The notes: a model not told the origin generated them from the letters alone. 64,000 bases of DNA from Leptothermofonsia sichuanensis E412 (GCF_019891175.1 NZ_CP072600.1:1-64000), one strand, 5' to 3'; shown: positions 13,487-22,893, counted from the first letter of the stretch. Translations and numbers: made by a program.

Positions 13487-13942
13487 ATGGATTCTGAAAG
13501 CTGTGTGATTCCGGTTGTGAAGTCGCCTACTGACTATCAGGCATTTCGCATCAGCCCCCATGACACAAATCGCCTGGCGATCGTTTTTGATCCACAATCT
13601 GCCAATATGTCCCTGACGCTGTGTGTCGAGATTTTTGATGTGGGTGGTAAAACACCGCCCAACCGTCACCAGCTTGCGGTTGAAATGTTTTTTGTGCTCA
13701 AAGGGGAGGGACTGGCTAAGTGTGATGGTAAAGCGGTCGTTATTCGAGCGGGTGACAGCGTTCTGGTGCCCCCAACAGGCACCCATGAAATTCACAACAC
13801 TGGATCTGAACGGCTTTATGCTCTGTGCATTATGGTGCCCAATGAAGATTTTGCCGAACTGATCCGGAGTGGAACTCCAGTCGAACTGGATGAAGCAGAT
13901 ATGGCCGTGCTACGGCGACTACCGGCCCCAATCCTGTGTTAG
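13487..13942 (+). CDS. Single-domain cupin
   Basis: A 151-residue protein. ATG at 13487 is chosen because AGGAG precedes it; a longer frame from 13361 has no support. Cupin motif 1 is degenerate (PPNRHQLAVEMFFVLKGEG) and motif 2 reads PPTGTHEIHNTG. Of the usual metal ligands His, Glu and a motif-2 His are present, so metal binding is plausible. It lies between the isochorismatase-fold gene and the CocE hydrolase, 10 bases before the latter's start. Likely a small-molecule isomerase, dioxygenase or sensor in the same pathway; inference from context. Confidence 0.8.
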   Translation: MDSESCVIPVVKSPTDYQAFRISPHDTNRLAIVFDPQSANMSLTLCVEIFDVGGKTPPNRHQLAVEMFFVLKGEGLAKCDGKAVVIRAGDSVLVPPTGTHEIHNTGSERLYALCIMVPNEDFAELIRSGTPVELDEADMAVLRRLPAPILC

Positions 13943-13952
13943 ATTTTCTTTC

Positions 13953-15635
13953 ATGTTTAAGGTTGCCAAAGAAACCGCATCGATGCGGACCCGTGATGGG
14001 GTGCGGTTGGATGCGGATGTTTACCGTCCCGATCTGGACGGGCAGTTTCCTGTGTTGTTAATGCGGCAACCTTACGGACGGGCGATCGCCTCCACAGTTG
14101 TCTACGCCCATCCCACCTGGTATGCCGCCCACGGCTATATTGTGGTTATCCAGGATGTACGTGGACGTGGAACCTCAGAGGGTGAATTCAGGTTGTTTGC
14201 CCATGAAATTGAAGACGGGGAGGATACGGTCACCTGGGCAGCGACACTACCGGGCAGCACCGGGCAGGTTGGGATGTATGGGTTCTCCTACCAGGGCATG
14301 ACTCAGTTGTATGCAGCAGTCAACCACCCCCCCGCCCTGAAAACCCTCTGTCCTGCCATGCTGGGCTATGACCTGTACGCAGACTGGGCTTATGAGGGAG
14401 GGGCATTTTGCTTACAGGCAAACCTGAGTTGGGCAGTTCAACTGGCAGCGGAAACTGCCCGTCTTAAGGGCGATGTGGACGCTTACCAGACATTGAGCAC
14501 AGCCGCAAAAAACCTGACATTCTGTGACCCGGTTCCTACCCGCTCTGGTATTCTCAAGGCACTTGCACCCGATTCCTTTTACCATGAGTGGTTGAACCAT
14601 CCTGAGCCGGGGGAGTACTGGGATGCGCTCTCCCCCAAAGCCTGGTTGGACCGGGTTGACCTGCCAATGCTGCATATTGGTGGCTGGTTCGACACCTTTA
14701 TGCGGGGGACACTCAACCTCTACAAAGCAATGGCAGCCCGCAGTCGTTTCCAGCAGCAGTTGGTTGTTGGTCCCTGGGCACACCTTCCCTGGGGGCGTCG
14801 GGTTGGCGCAGTGGATTATGGGGCAGAGGCAGCCAGTCCTTGCGATCGCCTCCAGATCCAGTGGTTTGACCACTTCCTCAAAGGTTCAGATAACCATTTT
14901 GGAGAGAAGACCCCCGTGTTGCTATTTGAAATGGGCAGCAACACCTGGCGTTCCTTTGATCGCTGGAACCGTGACATTCAAACCCCATTCTATCTGGCAA
15001 GCAGTGGATTGGCTGCTATGGGCGATCGCGAAGGCACCCTCTCCCCTGTGGCCGGTTCCCGATCCCCCGTCCCTGATGTGATTGTCCACGATCCCTGGCG
15101 ACCTGTCCCCGCTTCAGGTGGTCATGCGGCGATTCCTGCTGGTCCCTTTGATCGATCCAGTCTAGACTGTCGCACGGATATTCTCACCTACACCACTGAA
15201 CCTCTGAGGGAAGCACTATTCCTGGCAGGGGAAATTGTTGCCCTCCTCTACTGCACCGCTGATACTCCCAGTTTCGACCTTTGTGCGGTCCTCTCAGAGG
15301 TTCATCCCAACGGCAGTGCCTACAACTTTAGCCAGGGTTACATTCGCATCAATCCGGGACAAGCCACCAATCCTGCCCGGATACCCCTGCAACCGACTTG
15401 CATCTGCCTTAAACCGGGCAATGCCCTCCGCCTCAGTTTAAGTGCCGCCTGTTTCCCCGCTTACCCCGTCAATGCCGGGACAGGGACCCCGCCCGGTGAA
15501 ACCCATTTAGTAGATCAGCAGATTATCTCTATAACCATAGTGTGCGGGGGCGATCGCCCCTCCCAGGTCCTGCTGCCGATTCAGTCATCCCAGGGTCAAG
15601 AGGGCAATATAACAGGGGGTTGCAATCATGATTAG
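13953..15635 (+). CDS. CocE/NonD family hydrolase (X-Pro peptidase S15 fold)
   Basis: A 560-residue serine hydrolase. The N-terminal alpha/beta-hydrolase has MRTRDGVRLDADVYRP and VVIQDVRGRGTSEGEF (oxyanion Tyr region), with the nucleophile elbow GFSYQG. The acidic and His parts lie in GGWFDTFMRGTL and VGPWAHLPWG. The C-terminal jelly-roll domain begins near residue 400. The family includes cocaine esterase, glutaryl amidases and X-Pro dipeptidyl peptidase, and acts on acyl or amide bonds. ATG 13953 (MFKVAKET) is preferred over the frame's first codon at 13869, which would overlap the cupin gene by 74 bases. Confidence 0.88.
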   Translation: MFKVAKETASMRTRDGVRLDADVYRPDLDGQFPVLLMRQPYGRAIASTVVYAHPTWYAAHGYIVVIQDVRGRGTSEGEFRLFAHEIEDGEDTVTWAATLPGSTGQVGMYGFSYQGMTQLYAAVNHPPALKTLCPAMLGYDLYADWAYEGGAFCLQANLSWAVQLAAETARLKGDVDAYQTLSTAAKNLTFCDPVPTRSGILKALAPDSFYHEWLNHPEPGEYWDALSPKAWLDRVDLPMLHIGGWFDTFMRGTLNLYKAMAARSRFQQQLVVGPWAHLPWGRRVGAVDYGAEAASPCDRLQIQWFDHFLKGSDNHFGEKTPVLLFEMGSNTWRSFDRWNRDIQTPFYLASSGLAAMGDREGTLSPVAGSRSPVPDVIVHDPWRPVPASGGHAAIPAGPFDRSSLDCRTDILTYTTEPLREALFLAGEIVALLYCTADTPSFDLCAVLSEVHPNGSAYNFSQGYIRINPGQATNPARIPLQPTCICLKPGNALRLSLSAACFPAYPVNAGTGTPPGETHLVDQQIISITIVCGGDRPSQVLLPIQSSQGQEGNITGGCNHD

Positions 15636-15640
15636 TGTAG

Positions 15641-16702
15641 GTGTTTGAGTTGGCTAGTGGTAAACGGACTCTGTTCATGCGCCAGATTCCTGGACAAATC
15701 TATCTCTGGTTAGCGGTTCTAATCTTGGGGGCGTCCAGTGCAGTAACCCGCAAGATTACAGAAATTGGTGCTCAAAACTTTGTGGGTGGGCAAAACCCTA
15801 TTTCGCTCTGTAATGTATTGTTTGTCGGTAATCTCTGTGCCTTGCTGGTGCTGCTGCTGATTCACAGGCAACAGTGGAATCGAGAGCTGTGGAGTCGTCT
15901 CTCCAGGCGAGAATGGCTGGGCTTGGTTATGGTAGCCACCCTGTCGGGTGCACTGGCCCCCGGTTTAATTTTTCAGGCATTATCTCTGACGCCTGTAACC
16001 AATGTAGTTCTGGTCAGTCGATTAGAACCCCCATTGACGCTGGCTTTGTCGGTTTGGCTGTTGCACGATCGAATCAATGGTTGGCAGATTATGGGAGCGA
16101 TCGCGGCTTTCCTTGGGGTTGCCCTCACGGTTATCCTTCAGCCTGTAAAGGAGCCACTCATGCAAATGGCAGGATTCCATTTAGGCGTGGGTGAACTGCT
16201 GGCAGCACTGGGAGCTGTTGCGTTAGCAGTGGCAACCATTCTGGGAAAAAAACGGTTGTCTAAGGTTCCTCTGGGCATCTTCAGCATTGTGCGAACGGGA
16301 TTGGGAACCATGATTTTTTTCATCGTTGCATTGATACTTTATGGTCAGGATCACTTTATGGAGGCATTTTCCCCCTTTCTCTGGAAGTGGATGCTCCTGT
16401 ATGGCGCAATCATTGTGGTCCTGGGGCAATCGTTCTGGATGGCTGGGTTGCGAGCTTCCTCTGTTTCTACAGCCTCGATCATTGGTTCCTTCACCCCGAT
16501 CGCTGGTATTCTGGCAGCCTATTGGATTCTGGGGGAAGTGCCAACTCCGGCTCAGTATATGGGGGGCGGTGTGATTTTGCTTGGCTTAGTTTTTAGCCAG
16601 GTTGGGTTGCACCGTCAGATGGCTCAAATGGCACAATGCCAGGTAAGTTCAGCCCAGGCGGGGCAGGCGATTGAGTCCCACATGGGATTTAAAGGTATTT
16701 AG
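15641..16702 (+). CDS. EamA/DMT-family transporter
   Basis: A 353-residue membrane protein with 10 predicted hydrophobic helices in two EamA halves (for example TRKITEIGAQNF near the first helix and GLRASSVSTASIIGSFTPI late). The drug/metabolite transporter family mostly exports metabolites or amino acids. The frame opens at GTG 15641. ATG 15677 (MRQIPGQIYLWLAVL) is an equally good start. It begins 5 bases after the CocE-like gene ends, so it is probably the last gene of that operon and may move the pathway's product. Confidence 0.85.
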   Translation: MFELASGKRTLFMRQIPGQIYLWLAVLILGASSAVTRKITEIGAQNFVGGQNPISLCNVLFVGNLCALLVLLLIHRQQWNRELWSRLSRREWLGLVMVATLSGALAPGLIFQALSLTPVTNVVLVSRLEPPLTLALSVWLLHDRINGWQIMGAIAAFLGVALTVILQPVKEPLMQMAGFHLGVGELLAALGAVALAVATILGKKRLSKVPLGIFSIVRTGLGTMIFFIVALILYGQDHFMEAFSPFLWKWMLLYGAIIVVLGQSFWMAGLRASSVSTASIIGSFTPIAGILAAYWILGEVPTPAQYMGGGVILLGLVFSQVGLHRQMAQMAQCQVSSAQAGQAIESHMGFKGI

Positions 16703-16723
16703 TGGATACCCCCAGTCCTCCGG

Positions 16724-16921
16724 TTAATCCTGTTTAACACTGGCATTTAACCACTCAGAGGTTTCGAGGGTCACCTTCAGGTTTGCCCGCCCAAGCTCGC
16801 CATATTCTATCTCTGAGATATTACAGGAGTACTGCCAGCCCGTAGCTTCAGAAACAATTTGGGCGATCGCAGCTTCCAATTTGGCTGTTTCCACTGTCTT
16901 GAGCCGTTCGTGTGCATCCAT
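16724..16921 (-). CDS. Small hypothetical protein
   Basis: A 65-residue protein with a mixed helix/strand pattern: an N-terminal helix (RLKTVETAKLEAAIAQIVSEATG) then beta-like NISEIEYGELGRANLKVTLE. No signal or TM. I do not recognise the family. It lies convergent to the DMT gene and may be a stand-alone small protein. Confidence 0.45.
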   Translation of the reverse strand: MDAHERLKTVETAKLEAAIAQIVSEATGWQYSCNISEIEYGELGRANLKVTLETSEWLNASVKQD

Positions 16922-17018
16922 AGAATCTTTGCCTGTGCTTCAAAAGAAGGTTACCTGTATCAGTGATTGCAGGCAACCTGATTCATATTCTCGCCTATTG
17001 TTGAGCGCGTCTGTCATA

Positions 17019-17068
17019 TGAATAGCATGATGGATGAATTGAAGTCTTTTCATCCATCATGCTATTCA
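17019..17068. repeat. Perfect 20-bp stem hairpin (repeat family C)
   Basis: The arm TGAATAGCATGATGGATGAA (17019-17038) has an exact complement at 17049-17068, with a 10-base loop. It lies 14 bases past the stop of the minus-strand 287-residue protein gene, so it can serve as that transcript's 3' hairpin. Its TGAATAGCA/TATTCAGCACCA outer parts and ATGAATTGAA core recur at 37122-37195 and around 50096/51081. Confidence 0.75.
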
Positions 17069-17082
17069 GCACCACTCTGGAA

Positions 17083-17946
17083 TCAGTGCCGTTCGGAAAG
17101 CAGCATCATGGATGCTTGCAGAGCAGATTTCAAAAACTCTTCAACCTGTGACTGTTGAGCTTCTGTGTTGTTGTTGTCAACCAGATGGGAGGCGGACAAC
17201 ACGGCACCGACCCAGTGTTGGGTGTGCCAGAAGCCGTTACCCGCGATCGCAGGCAGACTTGCGGTGTCTGGATAGGGATAGGGGGACACATACCAGTACG
17301 GCTCAGGATAGCTGGTATCTCCAGGAGACAGCCCAACTCCTACGGTCAGAGGACTTCCGTTCCAGGTTCCAGGAAGCATGATCAGGATGGCAATATCAAA
17401 GTGATGGGGCCAGATCCGAATCGCGGTGGCATCAACAGCCGTGGCAGCAATTTCCTGAAGCAGTTGGTGAGTGTTGCCATAGTAGTTGGCTAGTTCAGCC
17501 AACACCAGCGGCTGATCTGGATTAAAGGTTGCACCGTGAGCCAGGGGATGGACGGGAAAATCATCCGGTGGATAGTCTAAAAATTCAATCTTACTCGCGT
17601 CAGCCCCAAGCTTGAATATCGCCTGCTTCAGCCACGCTAACCCTTCTGCCATTGTTTTCCCCTGTAAAGGGAGGAATGCAATGGGTTCACGCAATGTGTC
17701 CACCAGAATGAGTGTGAAATTGACCGGATTGATCGCCACTTGAAATGGCTGTGTTGCTCGAATGACTGTTCCCATAAACCAGTTTAAGGCAGGATTCCAT
17801 TCCAGACTGGTATGGCTGTAGTCAGGCAGTGGCTCTGCTAGAGCCGCACCAGTGGCGGCAATAAATTGAATCCCATAGTGCAGTTGCAATCGACTCTCTG
17901 TCAGGGTGTGAGAGTCCGTTTTATTAATCGGTTGCCATGTATTCAT
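17083..17946 (-). CDS. Conserved hypothetical protein (287 aa)
   Basis: A soluble protein without a signal peptide. Noticeable segments are LHYGIQFIAATGAAL near the start, a Trp/Pro-rich middle (IRIWPHHFDIAILIMLPGTW) and EPYWYVSPYPYPDTASLP followed by GNGFWHTQHWVGAVL. The aromatic-rich WPHHFD and YPYP segments recall DUF5996-type proteins, but I cannot assign it. The C-terminal 45 residues are helical. Function unknown. Downstream neighbour is the small 65-residue protein; upstream is the DUF1622 gene on the same strand. Confidence 0.7.
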   Translation of the reverse strand: MNTWQPINKTDSHTLTESRLQLHYGIQFIAATGAALAEPLPDYSHTSLEWNPALNWFMGTVIRATQPFQVAINPVNFTLILVDTLREPIAFLPLQGKTMAEGLAWLKQAIFKLGADASKIEFLDYPPDDFPVHPLAHGATFNPDQPLVLAELANYYGNTHQLLQEIAATAVDATAIRIWPHHFDIAILIMLPGTWNGSPLTVGVGLSPGDTSYPEPYWYVSPYPYPDTASLPAIAGNGFWHTQHWVGAVLSASHLVDNNNTEAQQSQVEEFLKSALQASMMLLSERH

Positions 17947-18013
17947 GGGTTTAATTCCATAATCAATTACGTTTGAACAGCGACGGCTGAACCATTCCCG
18001 TCTGGATCTTCTT

Positions 18014-18454
18014 CTACATCGACTGCTCCATTGCCTGTAGTTCCCGTACTTCCCGTTGTAAGAAGAAGTTCAGAAATGTGCGAATGCCTGTAATGGCAGC
18101 CAGTCTGGCGATCGCATCCCAACTCGGCGAAACAGCCGTGCCCACAATGTCAGCAGCCAGAAGGAACTCCAGTGATAGTGCCAGAGAAAGTCCCAGTTCT
18201 AACCGGATCGTTTGCCGAGCCATTTGAAATTGTCTGAGCTTCCAGCGAACTAACTTTTTAAGGGTCGTCATCAGTGAGACTGCAATAATCAGAATCGCAA
18301 CAAACTCCAGAACAGTCTTTAACAGCAGGGCAAATTCCTGCAACAGACGTTCTGAAACATGAGCCAGCCATATGGTTTGACCAGGGGCAGACTCGACTGC
18401 AATCATCAAAAAGCCATTATCAATTAGCATCAATCCAGTACTCAATAGCAACAC
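18014..18454 (-). CDS. DUF1622 family membrane protein
   Basis: 146 residues with three hydrophobic segments (about 1-20, 45-65 and 85-110). The signature ARQTIRLELGLSLALSLEFLLAADIVGTA is characteristic of DUF1622. It ends with a charged helix FFLQREVRELQAMEQ. The start is unsure: the frame opens with GTG at 18454, while ATG at 18430 is possible. The family has no known function. It lies downstream of the GMC oxidoreductase with a repeat between them. Confidence 0.8.
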   Translation of the reverse strand: MLLLSTGLMLIDNGFLMIAVESAPGQTIWLAHVSERLLQEFALLLKTVLEFVAILIIAVSLMTTLKKLVRWKLRQFQMARQTIRLELGLSLALSLEFLLAADIVGTAVSPSWDAIARLAAITGIRTFLNFFLQREVRELQAMEQSM

Positions 18455-18562
18455 CGAGGATCGCGGATTAAATAAACTGAAAGATTCAGGACTTTATCCC
18501 AGAGGCACAGAAAACCTCTATGTCTCTGGGGTGAAGGGGCAGGTTGTAAAATCCTCAGTCCT
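18455..18562. repeat. Dispersed CACAGAG hairpin repeat, copy 2
   Basis: The leader GATCGCGGATTAAATAAACTGAAAGA is followed by CCCAGAGGCACAGA and, after a short loop, TATGTCTCTGGG. It has the same order and spacing as the copies at 8789 and 34216 but more diverged arms. It lies between the GMC oxidoreductase stop and the DUF1622 start. Confidence 0.7.
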
Positions 18563-18577
18563 GACCTTCCTTCCACC

Positions 18578-20194
18578 TTATTTCATCCGGTCAATCAAAT
18601 GATCTCCTACTCGCAGAGCATTGGCAATAATGGTTAGCGTTGGATTGACTGCCCCACTGGAACAAAAGAAACTTCCATCGACGACATAGAGATTATCAAT
18701 GTCATGGGTGCGACAATTGAGATCCAGCACCGACGTGGCGGGGTCTTCGCCAAAACGACAGGTACCTACCTGATGCCCAACACCATCCAGAGGTAATCTT
18801 CCTGTGTAGGTTTGACCCGCCTCTACAAAGTAAGAACAGTTCGGCATGATTGCCTGACCACATTCAATCGATTTTAGAATTTCGATCCAGCGTTGCTCCA
18901 GGCGATCATAGGATTCCGAATTGTTTTCGGTGTAATCAAGAATAATCCTGTCTCCCCTGACTCGAACCTGGTTATTGGGATCGGGTAAATCTTCCACGGT
19001 GAGCCACCAATCAATCGAATGGGTTGCAACCTGCTCTGGCGTTAAGGGAGCATAGGCAGCGGCGTTTCCCTCTAATGCTTCCTGGCTGACTTTGCCCAGG
19101 GTTTGAATCTGTCCCATTGGGTATTCATAACCATCTTCCCCCCAATAGAAATCATTGATCGATAAGGTTTTCTGGAACAGGGTGGGATTGGGCTTTTTGC
19201 TGACTCCAATAATGGAACCCAGCACATGCTTCATAAAATGGCGTCCTACCAGATTAGAACTGTTGGCTAAGCCGTTGGGATGGCTGTCATTGGCAGACTT
19301 GAGCAACAGAACGGAAGTATTCACCGCGCCACAGGCGATCGCCACAATGTCTCCTGCAAACTGCCGTACCTGAACCTGTCCAGAGTCTGGATCTCGCAGT
19401 TCAACTTCAACGCCACAAACTTCACGCCCAGAGGGTGTGGTGTGTAATTTCAGGACTCTGGCTTCGGTCAGGAGTGTGACATTATCCTGTCCCATAACCG
19501 GTCGCACCGCACTGATTTCCGCATCGGACTTGGCCTGTACCAGACATGGAAATCCGTCACATGTATTGCACCGTATACACTGACTGAGATAGCGTTGGGC
19601 CTCATTTAAGCGAATGCCAACAGGTGTATGGTAAGGGTTTAACCCTTTCGCTTTGAGAGTGGCTGAGATTTCCTCAATTCGAGGTTCATGACTTACCGCA
19701 GGATAGGGGAACTCCTCGCTGCGGAAGGGTTCCGTTGGGTCTTCTCCACATTTACCATGCACCTGATACAGCTTCTCTGCCTGCCCATAGTAGGGTTCAA
19801 AGTCTTTGTACTTCAGTGGCCATGCCGGTGAAATTCCATCTCTGTGTTGAAATGCTTCAAAGTCTTTTTCTCGTAACCGGAACAAGGCGGCACCATAGAC
19901 TTTGGTGTTCCCTCCGACAAAATAGCTCATGCCCGGGTGCAGTTCATTGCCGTTCCGGTCGTACCAGACTTCAGCATCATGGTAGCGATCGCTATTGAAT
20001 ACCACTTTTGTATCCCAATTGGCTTTCTCTCTGGGCAGAAACGGTCCCCGCTCCAGTACAAGAATTTTCTTACCACTTTGGGCTAAACGATAGGTAAGGG
20101 TGCCACCCCCTGCACCAGTGCCAATAATGATAATGTCATAGTGATTAATCACTGGGTTCTCCTTGGGAATAGATATCGGAATGCCCACATTCAC
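18578..20194 (-). CDS. GMC-family FAD oxidoreductase
   Basis: 538 residues. The FAD-binding dinucleotide motif IIIGTGAGGGTLTYRLAQSGKK lies near residues 21-42. A CIRCNTCDGFPCLVQAKSDAE segment is typical of the bacterial GMC subgroup. The C-terminal GVGHQVGTCRFGEDP and VVDGSFFCSSGAVNPTLTI carry the conserved His/Asn active-site pair. The family oxidises alcohols or sugars. GTG 20194 is the likely start. It begins 19 bases after the FNR-ferredoxin fusion gene ends, on the same strand, so the reductase/ferredoxin could serve as its electron partner. Confidence 0.9.
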   Translation of the reverse strand: MNVGIPISIPKENPVINHYDIIIIGTGAGGGTLTYRLAQSGKKILVLERGPFLPREKANWDTKVVFNSDRYHDAEVWYDRNGNELHPGMSYFVGGNTKVYGAALFRLREKDFEAFQHRDGISPAWPLKYKDFEPYYGQAEKLYQVHGKCGEDPTEPFRSEEFPYPAVSHEPRIEEISATLKAKGLNPYHTPVGIRLNEAQRYLSQCIRCNTCDGFPCLVQAKSDAEISAVRPVMGQDNVTLLTEARVLKLHTTPSGREVCGVEVELRDPDSGQVQVRQFAGDIVAIACGAVNTSVLLLKSANDSHPNGLANSSNLVGRHFMKHVLGSIIGVSKKPNPTLFQKTLSINDFYWGEDGYEYPMGQIQTLGKVSQEALEGNAAAYAPLTPEQVATHSIDWWLTVEDLPDPNNQVRVRGDRIILDYTENNSESYDRLEQRWIEILKSIECGQAIMPNCSYFVEAGQTYTGRLPLDGVGHQVGTCRFGEDPATSVLDLNCRTHDIDNLYVVDGSFFCSSGAVNPTLTIIANALRVGDHLIDRMK

Positions 20195-20213
20195 AAAACC
20201 TGGAATCCATTTA

Positions 20214-21554
20214 TCAAAGATCCAGCACCACCTTTGAGCTTTTGGGTCTGGAAATACAGATCACCACAGAACCCTCTTCAACCTCTGCGGTTGGTGTTTC
20301 CTGGTACGTCACTTCGCCTGCCAGCAACTTGCACTGACAGGTGCCGCAAATCCCCTGCCGACAACTGTAAGGAGGATTCAAATCATTGGCTTCAGCAAAT
20401 TCCAACAGGTTATCTGCATCTGTTTGCCAGGGAAGGGTTCTGCTCGATTGAGCGAACACCACTTCAATTCCTCCCGCTTTGCGATTAGAGGGTTCAACGG
20501 CTGGTTTTTCAGCGATTCCCTGGCTACTTTTCGTAAACATCTCAAAAAAGACACGACTCTCAGGCACGCCAGCTTGTTTCAACCCCTGACGCAGGGCATC
20601 CATAAACGGTGGAGAACCGCACAGAAAATACTCTGCTTCTTGATGAACCAATGATTGAATTAAATCAATATCCACATAGCCAGTGCTGTGGTAGTGACCT
20701 TGATCTTCCTCTCTGGGACGGCTATAGGCAAAATGGAGCATTAGATTAGGATTTTGTTGAGCGATTGCCAGCACCTCCTCCCGGAAGGCATGAAACCTCC
20801 CATCTCGCGCACCGTGGATAAACCAGAGGGGGCGATTTTGATTCAGTCGGGTGGCTGCTTTTGCCATGCTGATCATGGGCGTAATTCCAACCCCATTGCT
20901 GATTAATACCGCAGGCAGGGACTTATGAATATCCAGGACAAATTTGCCACCGGGTGGCTTTGCTGAAATGGTCGAACCTTCATGGATCTGGTCGTGCATG
21001 AAGTTAGAAGCAAGACCCGGTGGTACATTGATGCCTTTAGGGGCTGGTTCTCGCTTGATCGATAGACGGTAGTAATTGCAGGGTTCAGGATAGTCTGATA
21101 GAGAATAGGTCCGAATGACTGGCCTGGGTTGTCCAGGAATGTCGAGCTTGATAGTCAGAAATTGGCCGGGCTGGTAACCTGGGATGTCTGCCCGGTCTTC
21201 TGGTTGCAAGTAAAAGGATGTGATTTCCTCACTTTCTTTAACCTTGCGAATGACAAGAAAATTGCGCCAATCTTTCCATTGAGTATTCTCAGTCGATGGA
21301 TTTGCCAGCTCTCTCCGTGGAGCTTCAAGGTGTTTTTTCTGTTCTCCTCTGGCGGTATACATCAGTCCAAACAAAGCGCCGCAACCCGTTCCCAGCAATG
21401 CTGAGTACAATCCAGCTTTGTGGGCAGAGTCATCGGTGGAATGGGTGGTGCCGATCGCGATCGCAGACGCAAAAGTAATCACTGAGCCAACAGTGGCGGC
21501 AGCCGTCAAGCTCCTGACAAGGGGATTCTGTATTTTCCTGAGGCTTTCAAGCAT
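20214..21554 (-). CDS. FNR-type reductase with C-terminal 2Fe-2S ferredoxin
   Basis: 446 residues from ATG 21554, chosen because GAGGAA lies 6 bases upstream; the open frame extends further but lacks support. Order: N-terminal hydrophobic region with two helices (about 10-60), FAD domain with RTYSLSDYPEP, NAD(P) domain with ISNGVGITPMISM and YFLCGSPPFMDALR, then a plant-type ferredoxin domain with Cys in the pattern C-x4-C-x2-C (CRQGICGTC) and the fourth Cys near the end (VVICIS). The hydrophobic N-terminus suggests membrane attachment. It resembles flavohaemoprotein-type or phenol-hydroxylase-type reductases; an oxygenase partner is not seen here. Confidence 0.88.
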   Translation of the reverse strand: MLESLRKIQNPLVRSLTAAATVGSVITFASAIAIGTTHSTDDSAHKAGLYSALLGTGCGALFGLMYTARGEQKKHLEAPRRELANPSTENTQWKDWRNFLVIRKVKESEEITSFYLQPEDRADIPGYQPGQFLTIKLDIPGQPRPVIRTYSLSDYPEPCNYYRLSIKREPAPKGINVPPGLASNFMHDQIHEGSTISAKPPGGKFVLDIHKSLPAVLISNGVGITPMISMAKAATRLNQNRPLWFIHGARDGRFHAFREEVLAIAQQNPNLMLHFAYSRPREEDQGHYHSTGYVDIDLIQSLVHQEAEYFLCGSPPFMDALRQGLKQAGVPESRVFFEMFTKSSQGIAEKPAVEPSNRKAGGIEVVFAQSSRTLPWQTDADNLLEFAEANDLNPPYSCRQGICGTCQCKLLAGEVTYQETPTAEVEEGSVVICISRPKSSKVVLDL

Positions 21555-21843
21555 AATCAGTTCCTCAACTGTAGGGGTATAGCAGGGTTCCGGGTTCCGA
21601 GAGCAAACAAGAACTACTGACAACCAGCTACGGAATAGGAGACAGGGAACAGGGTTCCAAGCGTAAACAACTGCCACCAACCACAACAACCAACCACGAA
21701 AAACTACACACCTGATACCCGGTACCCAATACCCGATACCCAAACTTGTAGTTACCCGTCAGAACATTGCTGTACAGTCGCCCCGTTCTAGAAGAATTTG
21801 GTTCTGCTCCCTTAGCTTTCTTGATAACAAGCAAACCTGAAAC
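21555..21843. other. Spacer with degenerate low-complexity repeats
   Basis: 289 bases between the SDR and FNR-ferredoxin genes. Related short words (GGGTTCC, GATACCC, CAGGGAACAGGG) recur several times, typical of decayed cyanobacterial spacer repeats. No gene seen. Confidence 0.5.
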
Positions 21844-22641
21844 CTATTGCTCCTGATAGTTCCAGAGCAGTCCACCATCTACAAAGAAAGTGCTACCCGT
21901 GATGTAGTCCGCCTCAGAAGACGCCAAAAACGCGACAAGAGACGCCACATCCTGGGGTTGCCCCAGACGACCGAGAGGAATATTGTTGAGCAATGCACTC
22001 AGCTTTTCACGGTTATTTAGCAACCTGGTGTTAATTGGAGTTGCAATCGCTCCGGGTGCAACGTTATTAATCGTAATTCCCAGGGAACCCAATTCCACCG
22101 CCAGATTACGGGTCAACATCTTCATTCCACCTTTGCTGACGCAGTAGGCGGTGAAATTAGGGAAGGGCAAATCCTCATGCACTGAACTGATATTAATAAT
22201 CTTGCCAGGACGTTTCGTTTCAAGTAAGTGTTGCACAAATGCCTGGGTCGCAAAAAATACCCCCTTCAAATTGACATTCAGAACCGCATCATAATCAGCT
22301 TCAGTCACATCCCAGAATGGTGCATGTTTCTCAATACCAGCATTGTTCACCAGAATATCCAATTTGCCGAAATGCCCAATGCTTTCAGCAACCAGTTCGC
22401 GCACCATATCCACCTTGCCCAGGTCTGCCTGAATTGTGTGACCACGAGAGTGGGGACATTCTGCCAAATAACACTTACCACCGATTTCCCTGACCTTTTC
22501 CAGCGTTTCCTCTGCCCCCTCTGGGTGAGAGCGATAGTTAATCACCACATCAGCCCCTTCCTGGGCCAGACGCAATACAATGCTCTGTCCAATTCCCTGA
22601 CTGCTGCCAGTCACTAAAGCAACCTTCCCTGCAAGTTTCAT
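21844..22641 (-). CDS. SDR-family dehydrogenase (glucose-1-dehydrogenase-like)
   Basis: 265 residues with a classical short-chain dehydrogenase layout: cofactor motif TGSSQGIGQS (residues 11-20), NNAGIEKH, catalytic Ser in NISSVHED and the Tyr-x3-Lys pair in YCVSKGG. C-terminal TGSTFFVDGG is typical of sugar dehydrogenases. After the third strand there is an extra loop CYLAECPHSRGHTI, not found in most members, and it may alter the cofactor or oligomer interface. It is first of a same-strand redox group with the FNR-ferredoxin and GMC genes. Confidence 0.88.
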   Translation of the reverse strand: MKLAGKVALVTGSSQGIGQSIVLRLAQEGADVVINYRSHPEGAEETLEKVREIGGKCYLAECPHSRGHTIQADLGKVDMVRELVAESIGHFGKLDILVNNAGIEKHAPFWDVTEADYDAVLNVNLKGVFFATQAFVQHLLETKRPGKIINISSVHEDLPFPNFTAYCVSKGGMKMLTRNLAVELGSLGITINNVAPGAIATPINTRLLNNREKLSALLNNIPLGRLGQPQDVASLVAFLASSEADYITGSTFFVDGGLLWNYQEQ

Positions 22642-22893
22642 CTGAGTTCCCCATTGCTACGTAGGTTCATTCTTGCTGGAAGTAGCGATCGCAGGATGAA
22701 AGGTTGCTAAGGAATCCCTTTTGGAATTCCGGTATTTCAGTGAGAAAACAGTGAGAAAATGCTGGCTTTCTTCTCATACCATTTTGGATTTTGGATTTGC
22801 GATACCTGCTTTTAGGGCAAACTTCATTTAGCTGAAGAACCAGAAGGACTGGTCTACACAAATCACTGGAGAACCAGGAATGAACCAACAGGT

